Notes under the pieces: generated by a model
Told to the model about the DNA's origin: nothing
The model's input: the letters and a program-made list of their open reading frames with translations, nothing else
Database searches by the model: none
Made by a program: the position numbers and the translations under genes
NCBI RefSeq assembly: GCF_003574395.1
Contig: NZ_KZ984538.1
Location: 1 to 64,000 of the forward strand
Source of the DNA: Tabrizicola thermarum
Lineage (GTDB): Bacteria > Pseudomonadota > Alphaproteobacteria > Rhodobacterales > Rhodobacteraceae
Direction of reading: 5' to 3'
Length of the DNA: 64,000 bases
Shown: positions 25,128-34,484 of the stretch, in pieces
How positions within the stretch are numbered: the first letter of the stretch is position 1
How the letters are laid out: each line of letters opens with the position of its first letter

Positions 25128-26807
25128 ATGCGTTCCTTCCCCAGACTGTCAACTTCCGAAGGGGAGCGGTTGCGCGAAGAGCTGGCGCGGCAATACCGCA
25201 TCATCCGGGGCGAGTTCCTGCCCCGGATCATCCTGGTCGCGGTGGCCTATGGGCTGTGCTCGCTGTTCATCCCACCCGTCGTTGCCGGGGCGCTGTTCCT
25301 TGTCGAGATCCTGGGCGAGTTCATCTCGCAACGCCTGCTGCGCGGGCTTGACCCGGTCCGATCTCCGCGCCGCTATCTCGGGTTCCTCCTGTCGCTTGTC
25401 CCGATGGAGGCCGCCATCATCTCGGCCGCAGGCCTGGTCTGGCTTCAGGACGACGCCTATGCCAAGGCGATTGCCGTCGGCATCGTGGTGGGCTCGCTGC
25501 TGCATCTGTCCTCGGTCAGGTCGATCCACCTGACCCTCGGCGTGATCGGGATGCTGACGGCCGCGGTCGTCGTGCTGATCTTCAACACCCACCATTGGCT
25601 GTCGCAGGACAACCTGGTCGGCCTTGCGGTCTCCACCGTCACCGTCATCGTCGTGACGGGCTATGCGATGACCGCCATGGTGTCGAACAACCGCCTGCAC
25701 CGCGTGGCGATGGACGCGGCCGCAGCTGCCCGGGCGGCGAACGCGGCGCAGGGGCGGTTCCTGGCCCAGATCAGCCACGAGCTGCGCACCCCTCTGAATG
25801 CCGTCATCGGCCTGGGAGAGATCGAGGCGGCCACGGCGACCGGCCCCTCGCGCCAGAGGCTGCGGACGGTCGTGACCTCGGCCCGCGATCTGGCGGTGAT
25901 GCTGGACGATGCGGTCGACTACTCCGCGCTGACCGAGGGGAGGGTGGCGATCACCCCGCGCCCGGTGGCGGTGCGTGCCGAACTGTCCGCCAATCTTCTG
26001 GTCTTCGACCTGCAAGCTCGCAACCAGGGCCGCGAGCTTCTGGTCACGGTCGAGCGTGACGTCCCGACCAATCTCTTGATCGACAGCCAGCGCGTCCGGC
26101 AATGCCTGGGCAACCTTGTCGGCAACGCCTTGAAACATTCGTCGCGCGGGCCGGTCTCGGTCACCGTGCGCTACGCCCGGTCGCGGCTGGTGATCGACGT
26201 GGCGGATCAGGGCAAGGGCATCCCTCCCGCCCTGCACGAGCAGGTGTTCGAGCCCTTCTATCGCGGTTCCAGCGAAACGCCGGGCGTGGGGCTTGGGCTG
26301 TCGATCAGCCGGGCCGTCGCGCGGCAGATGTCGGGCGATCTGGTGATCGTGCCGACCGCGCAGGGCGCGACCTTCCGCCTGACCGTGCTTGCGCCCGAGG
26401 CCGAGGCCGTGGGGCCACGGATGGGTGCCGCGGATCTGCGGGACCGCGTGGTGCTGGTTGTCGACGACATCGCCACCAACCGGCTGGTCGCCAGCCAGCT
26501 TCTGATGGCTTCGGGCGCGCGGGTGATCGAGGCGGCCAGCGGGCCCGAGGCTCTGGAACGCCTGGCGCAGGGCGGGGTCGACGTGGTGCTCTTGGACCTG
26601 ATGATGCCGGGCATGGACGGGGCAGAGACGCTGCGCCACATCCGGGCAAGCCACGGCAACCGCATCCCGGTGATCGCGATGACGGCCGATGTGCTTGCGG
26701 TGCGCCGCGACGACGCCTTGCGGGCGGCGCTGGACGGGTTCCTGGCCAAGCCGATCCTGCCCGAAGCCCTGCGCGAGGTGTTGGGGCGGGTCCTGCCGGG
26801 AAGCTGA
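25128..26807 (+). CDS. membrane hybrid histidine kinase with receiver domain
   Basis: A 559-residue sensor kinase. Four to six hydrophobic helices span about residues 30-190. They are followed by HisKA (phospho-acceptor His217 in QISHELRTPLNAV) and HATPase_c, with N-box GNLVGNALKHS, G1 VADQGKGIP and G2 VGLGLSISRAVARQ. A C-terminal receiver has acidic pocket VVDD, phospho-acceptor Asp490 (VVLLDLMMPGMDG), Thr519 and Lys541. No Hpt or output domain is fused, so a separate phosphotransfer partner is required. No response-regulator gene adjoins it. Confidence 0.93.
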   Translation: MRSFPRLSTSEGERLREELARQYRIIRGEFLPRIILVAVAYGLCSLFIPPVVAGALFLVEILGEFISQRLLRGLDPVRSPRRYLGFLLSLVPMEAAIISAAGLVWLQDDAYAKAIAVGIVVGSLLHLSSVRSIHLTLGVIGMLTAAVVVLIFNTHHWLSQDNLVGLAVSTVTVIVVTGYAMTAMVSNNRLHRVAMDAAAAARAANAAQGRFLAQISHELRTPLNAVIGLGEIEAATATGPSRQRLRTVVTSARDLAVMLDDAVDYSALTEGRVAITPRPVAVRAELSANLLVFDLQARNQGRELLVTVERDVPTNLLIDSQRVRQCLGNLVGNALKHSSRGPVSVTVRYARSRLVIDVADQGKGIPPALHEQVFEPFYRGSSETPGVGLGLSISRAVARQMSGDLVIVPTAQGATFRLTVLAPEAEAVGPRMGAADLRDRVVLVVDDIATNRLVASQLLMASGARVIEAASGPEALERLAQGGVDVVLLDLMMPGMDGAETLRHIRASHGNRIPVIAMTADVLAVRRDDALRAALDGFLAKPILPEALREVLGRVLPGS

Positions 26808-26903
26808 GCGGCGGCGCGCGAGCGGCATGGGGTGTCGGTTGCGGACATGACGCGACCGGCCCGGACGGCGCAGGCTGGCCCGGAACATCGAAGGGAACCA
26901 CGG

Positions 26904-28376
26904 ATGATTGGCGATCTTGGCGTGACGGATGCGACGGCCCTGGCCGACCTGGTGGCGCGGGGCGAGGTCACGCCGGACGAACTGCTCGACGCCGCGCTGG
27001 CGGCGGTCGAGGCGCGCAATCCGGCGCTGAACGCCGTGGTGCTGATCCAGGAAGGCGTGGCCCGCAAGGCGATTGCCGATGGCCTGCCGACGGGGCCGTT
27101 CCGGGGCGTGCCCTTCCTCATCAAGGATCTTGGCATCGAGGCGAAGGATTTCCCGTCGCACAATGGCTCGCGGCTGTTCGCCAATACCGTCTATCCGGGC
27201 GATTCCAGCATCTTCCAGCGGATCAAGGCCACGGGCGTGGTGACCTTCGGGCGCACGACCAGCCCCGAGGGCGGGATCGGCGCGGCGACCGAGGCGGCGG
27301 TCTATGGCGGGCCGACGCGCAACCCCTGGAACCTGGACCATACTCCGGGCGGGTCCTCGGGCGGGGCCGGGGCGGCGGTGGCGGCGGGGATCGTCGCAAT
27401 GGCGCATGGCTCGGACGGGGGCGGATCGGTGCGGATCCCGGCCTCGTCCTGCGGGCTGTTCGGGTTCAAGCCGACGCGGGCACGCCTGCCGGACGGGCCC
27501 TATGCGGGCGAAGGCTGGGCGGGGATGGCGATCGACGGGTTCCTGACGCGGTCGGTGCGCGACACGGCGGTGATGCTGGACGCCTGCGCCGGGCCGGACC
27601 TCGGCGCGCCCTATGTCGCCCCGCCCCTGGCGCGGAGCCACGCCGACGCGATCTCGCGCCCGCCGCGCCGGTTGCGGGTGGCGCTGTGCGACACGACGCT
27701 GACGGGCGAGCCGATCCATCCCGAAGTGTCTGCCGCCGTGCGCGACGCTGGCAGGCTTCTGGAGGCGATGGGACACAGAGTCGAGCCTTCCCGCCCCAAG
27801 GCCGATGTCGCACGGATGATGCGCGCCTGGACCGACATCGTGGGGATCGGCACGGCCCTGACCATCCGCTCGAAACTCGGCGACCGACCGCCACGCCCCG
27901 ACGAGGTCGAAGGCGTCGGGCGCGGCGCCTGGGCCCATGCGCAGACCCTGCACCCGACGCGCTATCTGGAGGCGGTAGGCGAAATCCACGCCTTCGGCCG
28001 CCAGATGGCCGCGTTCTTCGACCCCGAAGGCGGGACAGGCCCCGACATCCTCTTGTCCGCCACGCTGGCCGAGCCGCCGGCGAAGGTCGGGCGTTTTGCG
28101 CATGACACCGAGGATTATGTGGCCTATCGCACCGGCCCCGACGGCATCTTCGCCTATTCACCCTTCTGCGCGATCTTCAATGCCAGCGGCCAGCCTGCCG
28201 CCTCGTTGCCCCTTGGCTGGTCGGACGACGGCCTGCCCATCGGCATCCATCTCGCCGCCGCCTTCGGGCAGGACGAACTTCTCATCGGCCTTTGCGCAGA
28301 GATCGAGCGCGCCACCCCCTGGGCGGGGATCAGAGCGCCCATGGCCGGGGAATCCGCAACGAATCGCTTGTCGTGA
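26904..28376 (+). CDS. amidase (amidase-signature family), first of two
   Basis: About 490 residues. The Ser-cisSer-Lys triad can be placed in VPFLIKDLG (Lys), [14 protein letters not shown] (cis-Ser) and [16 protein letters not shown] (the Gly/Ser-rich signature). The start at 26904 has AAGGGA seven bases upstream; the 24 extra codons of the longer frame are not family-like. Only 40 bases separate it from the ABC transporter ATPase gene, suggesting one transcript that imports and hydrolyses an amide. The substrate is not evident. Confidence 0.92.
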   Translation: MIGDLGVTDATALADLVARGEVTPDELLDAALAAVEARNPALNAVVLIQEGVARKAIADGLPTGPFRGVPFLIKDLGIEAKDFPSHNGSRLFANTVYPGDSSIFQRIKATGVVTFGRTTSPEGGIGAATEAAVYGGPTRNPWNLDHTPGGSSGGAGAAVAAGIVAMAHGSDGGGSVRIPASSCGLFGFKPTRARLPDGPYAGEGWAGMAIDGFLTRSVRDTAVMLDACAGPDLGAPYVAPPLARSHADAISRPPRRLRVALCDTTLTGEPIHPEVSAAVRDAGRLLEAMGHRVEPSRPKADVARMMRAWTDIVGIGTALTIRSKLGDRPPRPDEVEGVGRGAWAHAQTLHPTRYLEAVGEIHAFGRQMAAFFDPEGGTGPDILLSATLAEPPAKVGRFAHDTEDYVAYRTGPDGIFAYSPFCAIFNASGQPAASLPLGWSDDGLPIGIHLAAAFGQDELLIGLCAEIERATPWAGIRAPMAGESATNRLS

Positions 28377-28416
28377 AAGAAAGTTTCCGACCAGTATGAT
28401 CAAATGAATCGGCAGC

Positions 28417-29493
28417 ATGGGGGTGTCCGTGGCGGGTGAGGTGACCATCTCTGCCAGGAATGTCGTAAAGGCATTCGGGCAGGGCGCGGGCGCAGTCAGG
28501 GCGCTGGACGATGTGTCGGTCGACATCCGGCAAGGCGAATTCTTCACGCTTCTGGGGCCATCGGGCTGCGGCAAGACCACGCTGCTGCGTCTGATCGCCG
28601 GGTTCGAGATGCCGACCGAGGGCACGATCCTTCTGGACGGCACCGACATCTCGACCCTGCCGCCGAACCGGCGCCCGGTGAACACGGTGTTTCAAAGCTA
28701 TGCGCTGTTCCCGCACCTGACCGTGGCGCAGAACGTCGCCTTCGGGCTTGAAATGCTGGGCAAACCCTCGTCCGAGATCAAGGCGCGGACGTCGGCCATG
28801 CTGGCGCTGGTGAAGCTGGAGGCGATGGCAGGGCGCAAGACCAGCCAGCTTTCGGGCGGCCAGCAGCAGCGCGTCGCGCTGGCCCGGGCGCTGGCGCCGC
28901 AGCCGAAGGTGCTGTTGCTGGACGAACCCCTGTCGGCGCTGGACCTGAAGCTGCGCAAGGAAATGCAGATCGAGCTGAAGCGGCTGCAACTGGAGACGGG
29001 CATCACCTTCATCTTCGTCACCCATGACCAGGAAGAGGCTCTGACCATGTCCGACCGCATCGCGGTGATGAGCGCGGGGAAGATCCAGCAGGTCGGCAGC
29101 GCCAAGGAAATCTATATCCATCCCCGGAACCGCTTTGTCGCCAGTTTCATCGGCGAGACGAACTTCCTGACCGGCACCGCCGAAGCTGGCGCCTTGCGGC
29201 TGGCGACCGGCAACCGGATCGAGGTTCCGGGTCTTGCCCCGGGCGGGACGGCCACTGTCTGCGTCCGGCCCGAGCAGTTGCGTCTTGGCCGACCCGAGGA
29301 CGGCGGGATCACGGCCCGCGTCCGCTCTCTGGTCTATTTCGGCACCGACACGCATTGCCATCTTGCGCTGTCCGACGGGACCGAGATCGTCGCGCGGCTG
29401 CAAAGTCCGGCCTCGGGCGAGGCCGGGTTGACCGAGGGGCAGGAGGTCGGCGTGACCTTCGCCCAGGGCGCGGTCCAGCGGGTGGAGGACTGA
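28417..29493 (+). CDS. spermidine/putrescine-type ABC transporter ATPase
   Basis: PotA-like ATPase of 358 residues: Walker [16 protein letters not shown]-loop [12 protein letters not shown], signature [15 protein letters not shown], Walker [13 protein letters not shown], and switch His in [10 protein letters not shown]-terminal TOBE domain follows from about residue 275 ([13 protein letters not shown]). It energises the two permeases encoded directly downstream. The GTG at 28429 could be an alternative start. Confidence 0.94.
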   Translation: MGVSVAGEVTISARNVVKAFGQGAGAVRALDDVSVDIRQGEFFTLLGPSGCGKTTLLRLIAGFEMPTEGTILLDGTDISTLPPNRRPVNTVFQSYALFPHLTVAQNVAFGLEMLGKPSSEIKARTSAMLALVKLEAMAGRKTSQLSGGQQQRVALARALAPQPKVLLLDEPLSALDLKLRKEMQIELKRLQLETGITFIFVTHDQEEALTMSDRIAVMSAGKIQQVGSAKEIYIHPRNRFVASFIGETNFLTGTAEAGALRLATGNRIEVPGLAPGGTATVCVRPEQLRLGRPEDGGITARVRSLVYFGTDTHCHLALSDGTEIVARLQSPASGEAGLTEGQEVGVTFAQGAVQRVED

Positions 29494-29495
29494 CG

Positions 29496-30407
29496 ATGAG
29501 CCCGGCCGAGGAAGCCGTTCTTCAGCGATCGGACCGCAACGGCTGGCTTCTGGTGGCCCCGGCGCTGGTCGTGCTGGGACTGGCCGCGATCCTGCCGCTT
29601 CTGGTCATGCTGGTCTATTCCTTCCTCGCCCCCGGCGACTTCGGCAATGTGAAGTGGGAGTTCTCGACGGACGGCTGGGTCTCGATCCTGTTCCAGCGCG
29701 ACATCTTCGACGGCACGCTCAGCCTGGCGGATGCGCATCTGACGATCTTCTGGCGTTCGCTCTGGCTGTCCACGGTGACGACGCTGCTGGCCTTCCTGAT
29801 CGGCTTTCCCACCGCCTGGTTCATCGCCACCCGGCCCGCCCGGCAACGGCCGATCTGGCTGTTCCTGGTGACCCTGCCCTTCTGGACGAACCTGCTGATC
29901 CGCACCTTTGCAATCCTCGAGGTGATCCGCTCCGAAGGGTTGATCAACACGGCGCTGATCCGGATGGGGATCATCGAGACGCCGATCCAGATGCTTTACA
30001 CCGACGGCGCGGTGCTTCTGGGGATGGCCTATGTCTACCTGCCGCTGATGGTGCTGCCGCTCTATGCCGCCATCGACCGGTTTGACATGCGGATGCTGGA
30101 GGCGGCTTACGACCTCTATGCCAGCCGCTGGATGGCCCTGCGCCGGATCGTGCTGCCGATCGTCAAGCCGGGGGTCGTGGCCGGGTCGATCCTGGTCTTC
30201 GTGCCCTCGCTGGGGGCCTATGTCACGCCGCGCGTGCTGGGCGGCGGCAAGAACATGATGATCGGCAACTTCATCGAGTTGCAGTTCGGTCAGGGCCGCA
30301 ACTGGCCCCTGGGCGCGGCGCTGTCGATGACGCTTCTGATCATCGTGACCATCGCGCTTCTGTTCTACGTCCGGGCCGCCAACCGTCCGAGGTCCGATCA
30401 TGGCTGA
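29496..30407 (+). CDS. ABC transporter permease, PotB-like
   Basis: Inner-membrane subunit of about 303 residues with six predicted helices. It has the MetI-like coupling (EAA) loop LEAAYDLYASRWMALRRIVL, which docks on the ATPase. GGAGG lies eight bases before the ATG at 29496. Longer upstream frames are antisense or overlap the ATPase gene. It overlaps the next permease gene by eight bases. Confidence 0.93.
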   Translation: MSPAEEAVLQRSDRNGWLLVAPALVVLGLAAILPLLVMLVYSFLAPGDFGNVKWEFSTDGWVSILFQRDIFDGTLSLADAHLTIFWRSLWLSTVTTLLAFLIGFPTAWFIATRPARQRPIWLFLVTLPFWTNLLIRTFAILEVIRSEGLINTALIRMGIIETPIQMLYTDGAVLLGMAYVYLPLMVLPLYAAIDRFDMRMLEAAYDLYASRWMALRRIVLPIVKPGVVAGSILVFVPSLGAYVTPRVLGGGKNMMIGNFIELQFGQGRNWPLGAALSMTLLIIVTIALLFYVRAANRPRSDHG

Positions 30408-31200
30408 CCGTTTCGCCATCAACCGCCTGCCGGGCTTTACCGCCATTGCGGTGCTTGCCTTCCTGGCGCTGTACATCCCGATCATCACGCTGGTGTTCTT
30501 TTCCTTCAACGCCGGCAAGACCGTGATGGGCTGGGACGGCTTTTCCCTGCAATGGTATGCGGTGGCCTGGGGCAACCTTGCCGTGCAGGAGGCCGCCTGG
30601 CGGTCGGTCGTCATCGCCTTCTGGGCCACGCTGATCTCCACCACCGTGGCGACGATGGCAGCCCTTGGCACCACCCGGCGCAGGCCCTTCAAGGGGCAGA
30701 CCGCAGTCTATGTGGCGATCAACCAGCCCCTGATGGTGCCCGAGATCGTGACCGCCGTCGCCCTGCTGATCGTCTTCGCCTGGGTCAAGGTGCAGACGGG
30801 CTATCAGGGCCTCGGCTATCTGATCCTGGCCCATTCGGCCTTCTGCATTCCCTTCGCCTACCTGCCGATCCGCGCCCGGCTGGAGGGGATGGACCTGAGC
30901 CTGGAAACCGCTGCCGCCGATCTTTACGCCACCCCGTGGCAAACCTTCCGTCGGGTGACGCTGCCCCTGCTGGCGCCGGGGATCGTGGCCGGGGCGATGC
31001 TGGCCTTCATCACCTCGCTGGACGATGTCGTGATTACCGAGTTCGTGAAATCCGCCGGTCAGGATACCCTGCCGACCTACATGCTGGGTCAGTTGCGCCG
31101 CGGCGTGACGCCGGAAGTGAACGCGATCTCGACCGCGTTACTTGGCCTCACCGTGGTCATCCTGACCGCCTTCTTCCTGCTCACCCGCGAACGGCGCTGA
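30400..31200 (+). CDS. ABC transporter permease, PotC-like
   Basis: Second inner-membrane subunit, 266 residues, six helices. The coupling loop is LETAAADLYATPWQTFRRVT, and the family signature FITSLDDVVITEF follows. Its start lies inside the end of the first permease, as expected of a stoichiometric heterodimer. Confidence 0.94.
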   Translation: MADRFAINRLPGFTAIAVLAFLALYIPIITLVFFSFNAGKTVMGWDGFSLQWYAVAWGNLAVQEAAWRSVVIAFWATLISTTVATMAALGTTRRRPFKGQTAVYVAINQPLMVPEIVTAVALLIVFAWVKVQTGYQGLGYLILAHSAFCIPFAYLPIRARLEGMDLSLETAAADLYATPWQTFRRVTLPLLAPGIVAGAMLAFITSLDDVVITEFVKSAGQDTLPTYMLGQLRRGVTPEVNAISTALLGLTVVILTAFFLLTRERR

Positions 31201-31233
31201 CAAAAGACGCCGCCGCCCATCAAGGAGACGACA

Positions 31234-32256
31234 ATGAAACGGACACTGACTGCCCTGGCCCTGCTTTTCGCGGCGAACCCGGCGCTTGCGGAAGGCACAT
31301 TGCAGTTGTTCAACTGGGGCGACTACACCAGCCCCGAGCTTCTGGCGAAGTTCGAGAAGGAGACCGGGATCAAGGTCACGGTCACCGATTACGACAGCAA
31401 CGACACCGCGCTGGCCAAGGTCGAGGCCGGCGGGGCCGGGTTCGATCTGGTGGTGCCCTCGGCCAACTATGTCCCGATCTGGATCGAGAAGGGCCTGGTG
31501 CAGGAGCTGGACCTGTCCAAGCTGCCCCACCACGCCAACATCGCCCCGGAATGGATGAACGTGGACTACGATCCGGGCCGGAAATACTCGATTCCGTGGC
31601 AGTGGGGCACGACCGGCGTCGCGGTGAACAAGTCGGTCTATGCCGGCGACGTGAACACCAGCGCGATCTGGCTGGACCCGCCGGAAGAGCTGAAAGGCAA
31701 GATCAACGTCACGCCCGAGATGAACGACGTGGTGGCGCTGGCCACGATGTATGTCGGCGGCGAGCCCTGCACCGAGGACACCGAAGTCCTGAAGAAGGCA
31801 CGCGATGCGCTTCTGGCCGCCAAGCCCTACTGGATGTCGATGGACTACGGCATGGAAGACAAGATGGCCACGAACGACGTCCCGGCCTCGGTCTACTGGA
31901 ACGGCGCGATACTGCGCGCGCGGCTGAAGAACCCCGACATCGTCTATGGCTATCCGAAGGAAGGCTTCGTCGTCTGGATGGACCAGGTGATGCTTCTGAA
32001 GGACGCCAAGAACGTCGAGGAGGCCTACAAGTTCCTCGACTTCATCATGGTGCCGGAAAACGCCGCGATGATCAGCGCCTTTGCCCGCTATGCCAACGGG
32101 ATCTCCGGGACCGAGCCCTTCATGCCCGATGACATGAAGGACGCGCCCGAACTGGTGATCCCGGCCGAGCTGAAGGATGCGGGGCATTTCATCCCGACCT
32201 GCAGCCCGAAGGCGCAGGAGTACATCACGGCGATCTGGACCGAGTTGCAGAAGTAG
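31234..32256 (+). CDS. periplasmic polyamine-type substrate-binding protein
   Basis: PotD/PotF-like binding protein of 340 residues with a signal peptide (MKRTLTALALLFAANPALA). The mature start is EGTLQLFNWGDYTSPELLAK, the classic entry of the family. Aromatic and acidic residues lining a polyamine pocket are plausible (WQWGTTGVAVN, YWNGAIL), but the exact ligand cannot be assigned. AAGGAGA precedes the ATG. It follows the permeases by 33 bases. Confidence 0.94.
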   Translation: MKRTLTALALLFAANPALAEGTLQLFNWGDYTSPELLAKFEKETGIKVTVTDYDSNDTALAKVEAGGAGFDLVVPSANYVPIWIEKGLVQELDLSKLPHHANIAPEWMNVDYDPGRKYSIPWQWGTTGVAVNKSVYAGDVNTSAIWLDPPEELKGKINVTPEMNDVVALATMYVGGEPCTEDTEVLKKARDALLAAKPYWMSMDYGMEDKMATNDVPASVYWNGAILRARLKNPDIVYGYPKEGFVVWMDQVMLLKDAKNVEEAYKFLDFIMVPENAAMISAFARYANGISGTEPFMPDDMKDAPELVIPAELKDAGHFIPTCSPKAQEYITAIWTELQK

Positions 32257-32270
32257 CGCCCCTTGGCTGA

Positions 32271-32324
32271 CCTCCGGGGGTTTCACACCCCCGGACCCCC
32301 GTGGAGTATTTCCGAAAAGGCAAA
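32271..32324 (+). repeat. GGAGTATTT repeat, copy b, with hairpin
   Basis: CCGGGGGT/ACCCCCGG (loop TTCAC, 32274-32294) is followed by GTGGAGTATTTCCGAAAAGG. The unit lies between the binding-protein gene and the second amidase. The hairpin may reduce read-through so that the binding protein mRNA is more abundant or stable, and the AAAAGG end of the repeat supplies the ribosome-binding site of the amidase. Confidence 0.6.
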
Positions 32325-32327
32325 CCC

Positions 32328-33752
32328 ATGCTGGAATGGTCTGCCTCCGACCTGTCCCGTGCGATCCATGCCCGCAAGGTGGCTCCGTCGGAGGTAATGG
32401 CGGTCTGGCTGGCGCAGGTGCAGGCGGCGAACGGGGCGGTGAATGCCATCGTGAGCCAGCGCGATCCCGATGACCTGCTGGTCGAGGCGCGGGGGCTGGA
32501 CGATCGGGTGCCTTCGGGCTGGCTTCATGGAATTCCCTTTGCCGTCAAGGACCTTGTGGCAACGGCCGGGCTGCGGACGACCTGGGGCTCGCCGATCTGG
32601 AAGGATCATGTGCCTGCGCGCGACGATCTGGTGGCCGCGCGATTGCGGGCGGCGGGGGCGGTGATCGCGGCCAAGACCAACGTGCCGGAATGGGGCCAGG
32701 GGTCGCACAGCTTCAACCCGGTGTTCGGGGTCACGCGCAATCCTTACGACCTGTCGCGCAGCGCGGGCGGGTCTTCGGGCGGGGCGGCGGCGGCGCTGGC
32801 CGCGCGCATGGCCTGGGTGGCAGACGGGTCGGACATGATGGGCAGCTTGCGCAACCCGGCGGCCTTCTGCAACGTCTACGGCTTTCGCCCGACCTGGGGT
32901 CTCGTGCCGCATGATGCCGAGGGGGAGACCTATCTGTCCACGCTTTCGACCGAGGGGCCGATGGCCCGCACGGTCGAGGATCTGGCGCGGCTGCTTGCGG
33001 TGCTGGCGGGCGAGAACCCCGAGGTCCCGTTTCCGCGCGCGCTGCCCGATCTGCTGACGGGGCTGGAAGGCGGGATGCGGGGCTGCCGGATCGGCTGGCT
33101 GGGCGACTGGGGCGGGGCCTATCCGATGGAGCCGGGTATCCTCGATCTCTGCGAGAGCGCCCTGCGCCGGATGGAAGACATGGGCGCCATTGTCGAGCCG
33201 CTCGCCCCACCCTTCCCGACCGAGAAGCTGTGGCAGTCCTGGGTCACGCTGCGGGCGATGCTGAACGCGGGCGGCAAGCGGGCCCTGGCCGAAGACCCCG
33301 CCAAACGGGCGCTGACCAAGCCCGAGACGATCTGGGAAATCGAGCAGGGTCTGGGGCTGACGGCCCAGGCCGTCTACGAGGCCAGCGCCATCCGCAGCCG
33401 CTGGCATGCCCATGCGGCGCGCATGTTCCAGCGCTTCGACGCCGTGGTCCTGCCGTCGGCGCAGGTCTGGCCCTTCCCGGCCGACTGGCGCTGGCCGCAA
33501 GAGATCGCCGGGCGCAGGATGGACACCTACCACCGCTGGATGGAAGTCGTCGTGCCGGCCAGCCTGATCGGCCTGCCTGCGCTGTCGGTGCCGCTGGGCT
33601 TTGGCGCGCGGGGCCTGCCGATGGGGATGCAGATCATCGGCCGGTCGGGCGCGGATGCCCGCGTGCTGGCCATCGGACAGGCCTGGCACCGGGCGACCGA
33701 ATGGCCCCAGCGCCGACCGCCCTCTCTGGCATCCGCGCCCGCGTCGCGGTAA
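32328..33752 (+). CDS. amidase (amidase-signature family), second of two
   Basis: About 474 residues starting MLEWSASDLSRAIHARKVAP. Triad context: IPFAVKDLVATAG (Lys), GSDMMGSLRNPAAFC (cis-Ser) and SAGGSSGGAAAALAARMAWV. It is clearly a different subfamily from the amidase at 26904. The in-frame GTG at 32301 lies within the repeat and is rejected because AAGG precedes the ATG at 32328. It is probably the last gene of the transporter operon. Confidence 0.92.
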   Translation: MLEWSASDLSRAIHARKVAPSEVMAVWLAQVQAANGAVNAIVSQRDPDDLLVEARGLDDRVPSGWLHGIPFAVKDLVATAGLRTTWGSPIWKDHVPARDDLVAARLRAAGAVIAAKTNVPEWGQGSHSFNPVFGVTRNPYDLSRSAGGSSGGAAAALAARMAWVADGSDMMGSLRNPAAFCNVYGFRPTWGLVPHDAEGETYLSTLSTEGPMARTVEDLARLLAVLAGENPEVPFPRALPDLLTGLEGGMRGCRIGWLGDWGGAYPMEPGILDLCESALRRMEDMGAIVEPLAPPFPTEKLWQSWVTLRAMLNAGGKRALAEDPAKRALTKPETIWEIEQGLGLTAQAVYEASAIRSRWHAHAARMFQRFDAVVLPSAQVWPFPADWRWPQEIAGRRMDTYHRWMEVVVPASLIGLPALSVPLGFGARGLPMGMQIIGRSGADARVLAIGQAWHRATEWPQRRPPSLASAPASR

Positions 33753-33776
33753 GGCTTTGCCAAAAGGGAGGCGTTG

Positions 33777-34484
33777 ATGATCCTGGGGCATATCGGGGCG
33801 CGCAAGGGGTCGAAGGGCGTGCCGGGGAAGAACTTCCGCATGCTCTGCGGCAAGCCGCTGATCGACTGGTCGCTGGACCAGCTTTTCGCCAACCCGCGCG
33901 TCGGGGCGGTTGTCGTCTCGACGGATGACGAAGCGATCTATGACCACGCCGTCAGGCGCGGTGCGCTGGAGATCGGCCTGCGCCCGGCCGAGCTTGCCAC
34001 CGACAGCGCGCCGAAATGGAGGGTCTGGCAGCATGCTCTCGCGGCCAGCGAGGCGCTGACCGGGCCGGTATCGGCCTTCCTCGACCTCGACTGCACCTCG
34101 CCGCTGCGCCTGCCCGAGGACATCGACGGCGCCCTGTCACTTTACGAAATCGAACATCCAGACATGGTGATGAGCGTCTGCGAAGCGCGAAAGAATCCAT
34201 ATTTCAACCTTGTGGAACTTCGCCCAGATGGCGGACTTAAAGTATCGAAGGAACTGCCGGGTGGCGTCTGGTCGCGGCAATCCGCGCCGAAGGTCTGGGA
34301 GCATGCGGCAAGCACTTATGTGGTCAACCCAGATTACCTGCGGCGCGCGACCAGCATCTACGAGGGTCGCGTCATCCCCTATGAAATTCCGCCGGAACGC
34401 TGCGTGGACATCGACACTTCGTTCGATTTCCGCCTTGTGGAATGGCTGCTGAGCGAAAGGCTGAAAGAGGGATCGCATGACTGA
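33777..34484 (+). CDS. acylneuraminate cytidylyltransferase family protein (CMP-nonulosonate synthetase)
   Basis: NeuA-like nucleotidyltransferase, 235 residues, that would activate a nonulosonic acid (sialic, legionaminic or related) as its CMP-sugar. Visible features are the N-terminal nucleotide-binding loop IGARKGSKGVPGKNFRMLCG, VVVSTDDEAI, and a conserved FLDLDCTSPLR segment with Asp residues for Mg. GGGAGG lies five bases before the ATG. Base composition falls sharply from about 34138 (58 G/C in 120 bases at 34141-34260). It overlaps the SDR gene by eight bases. The exact sugar is uncertain. Confidence 0.88.
   Translation: MILGHIGARKGSKGVPGKNFRMLCGKPLIDWSLDQLFANPRVGAVVVSTDDEAIYDHAVRRGALEIGLRPAELATDSAPKWRVWQHALAASEALTGPVSAFLDLDCTSPLRLPEDIDGALSLYEIEHPDMVMSVCEARKNPYFNLVELRPDGGLKVSKELPGGVWSRQSAPKVWEHAASTYVVNPDYLRRATSIYEGRVIPYEIPPERCVDIDTSFDFRLVEWLLSERLKEGSHD

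Noticed and set aside
23504-25351. 615-codon plus-strand frame opposite rluD
   Set aside because: Antisense of rluD, continuing over the DUF6476-like gene in another frame; no recognisable domain.
25149-28103. 984-codon minus-strand frame opposite the hybrid kinase and amidase
   Set aside because: Antisense shadow covering two well-recognised plus-strand genes.
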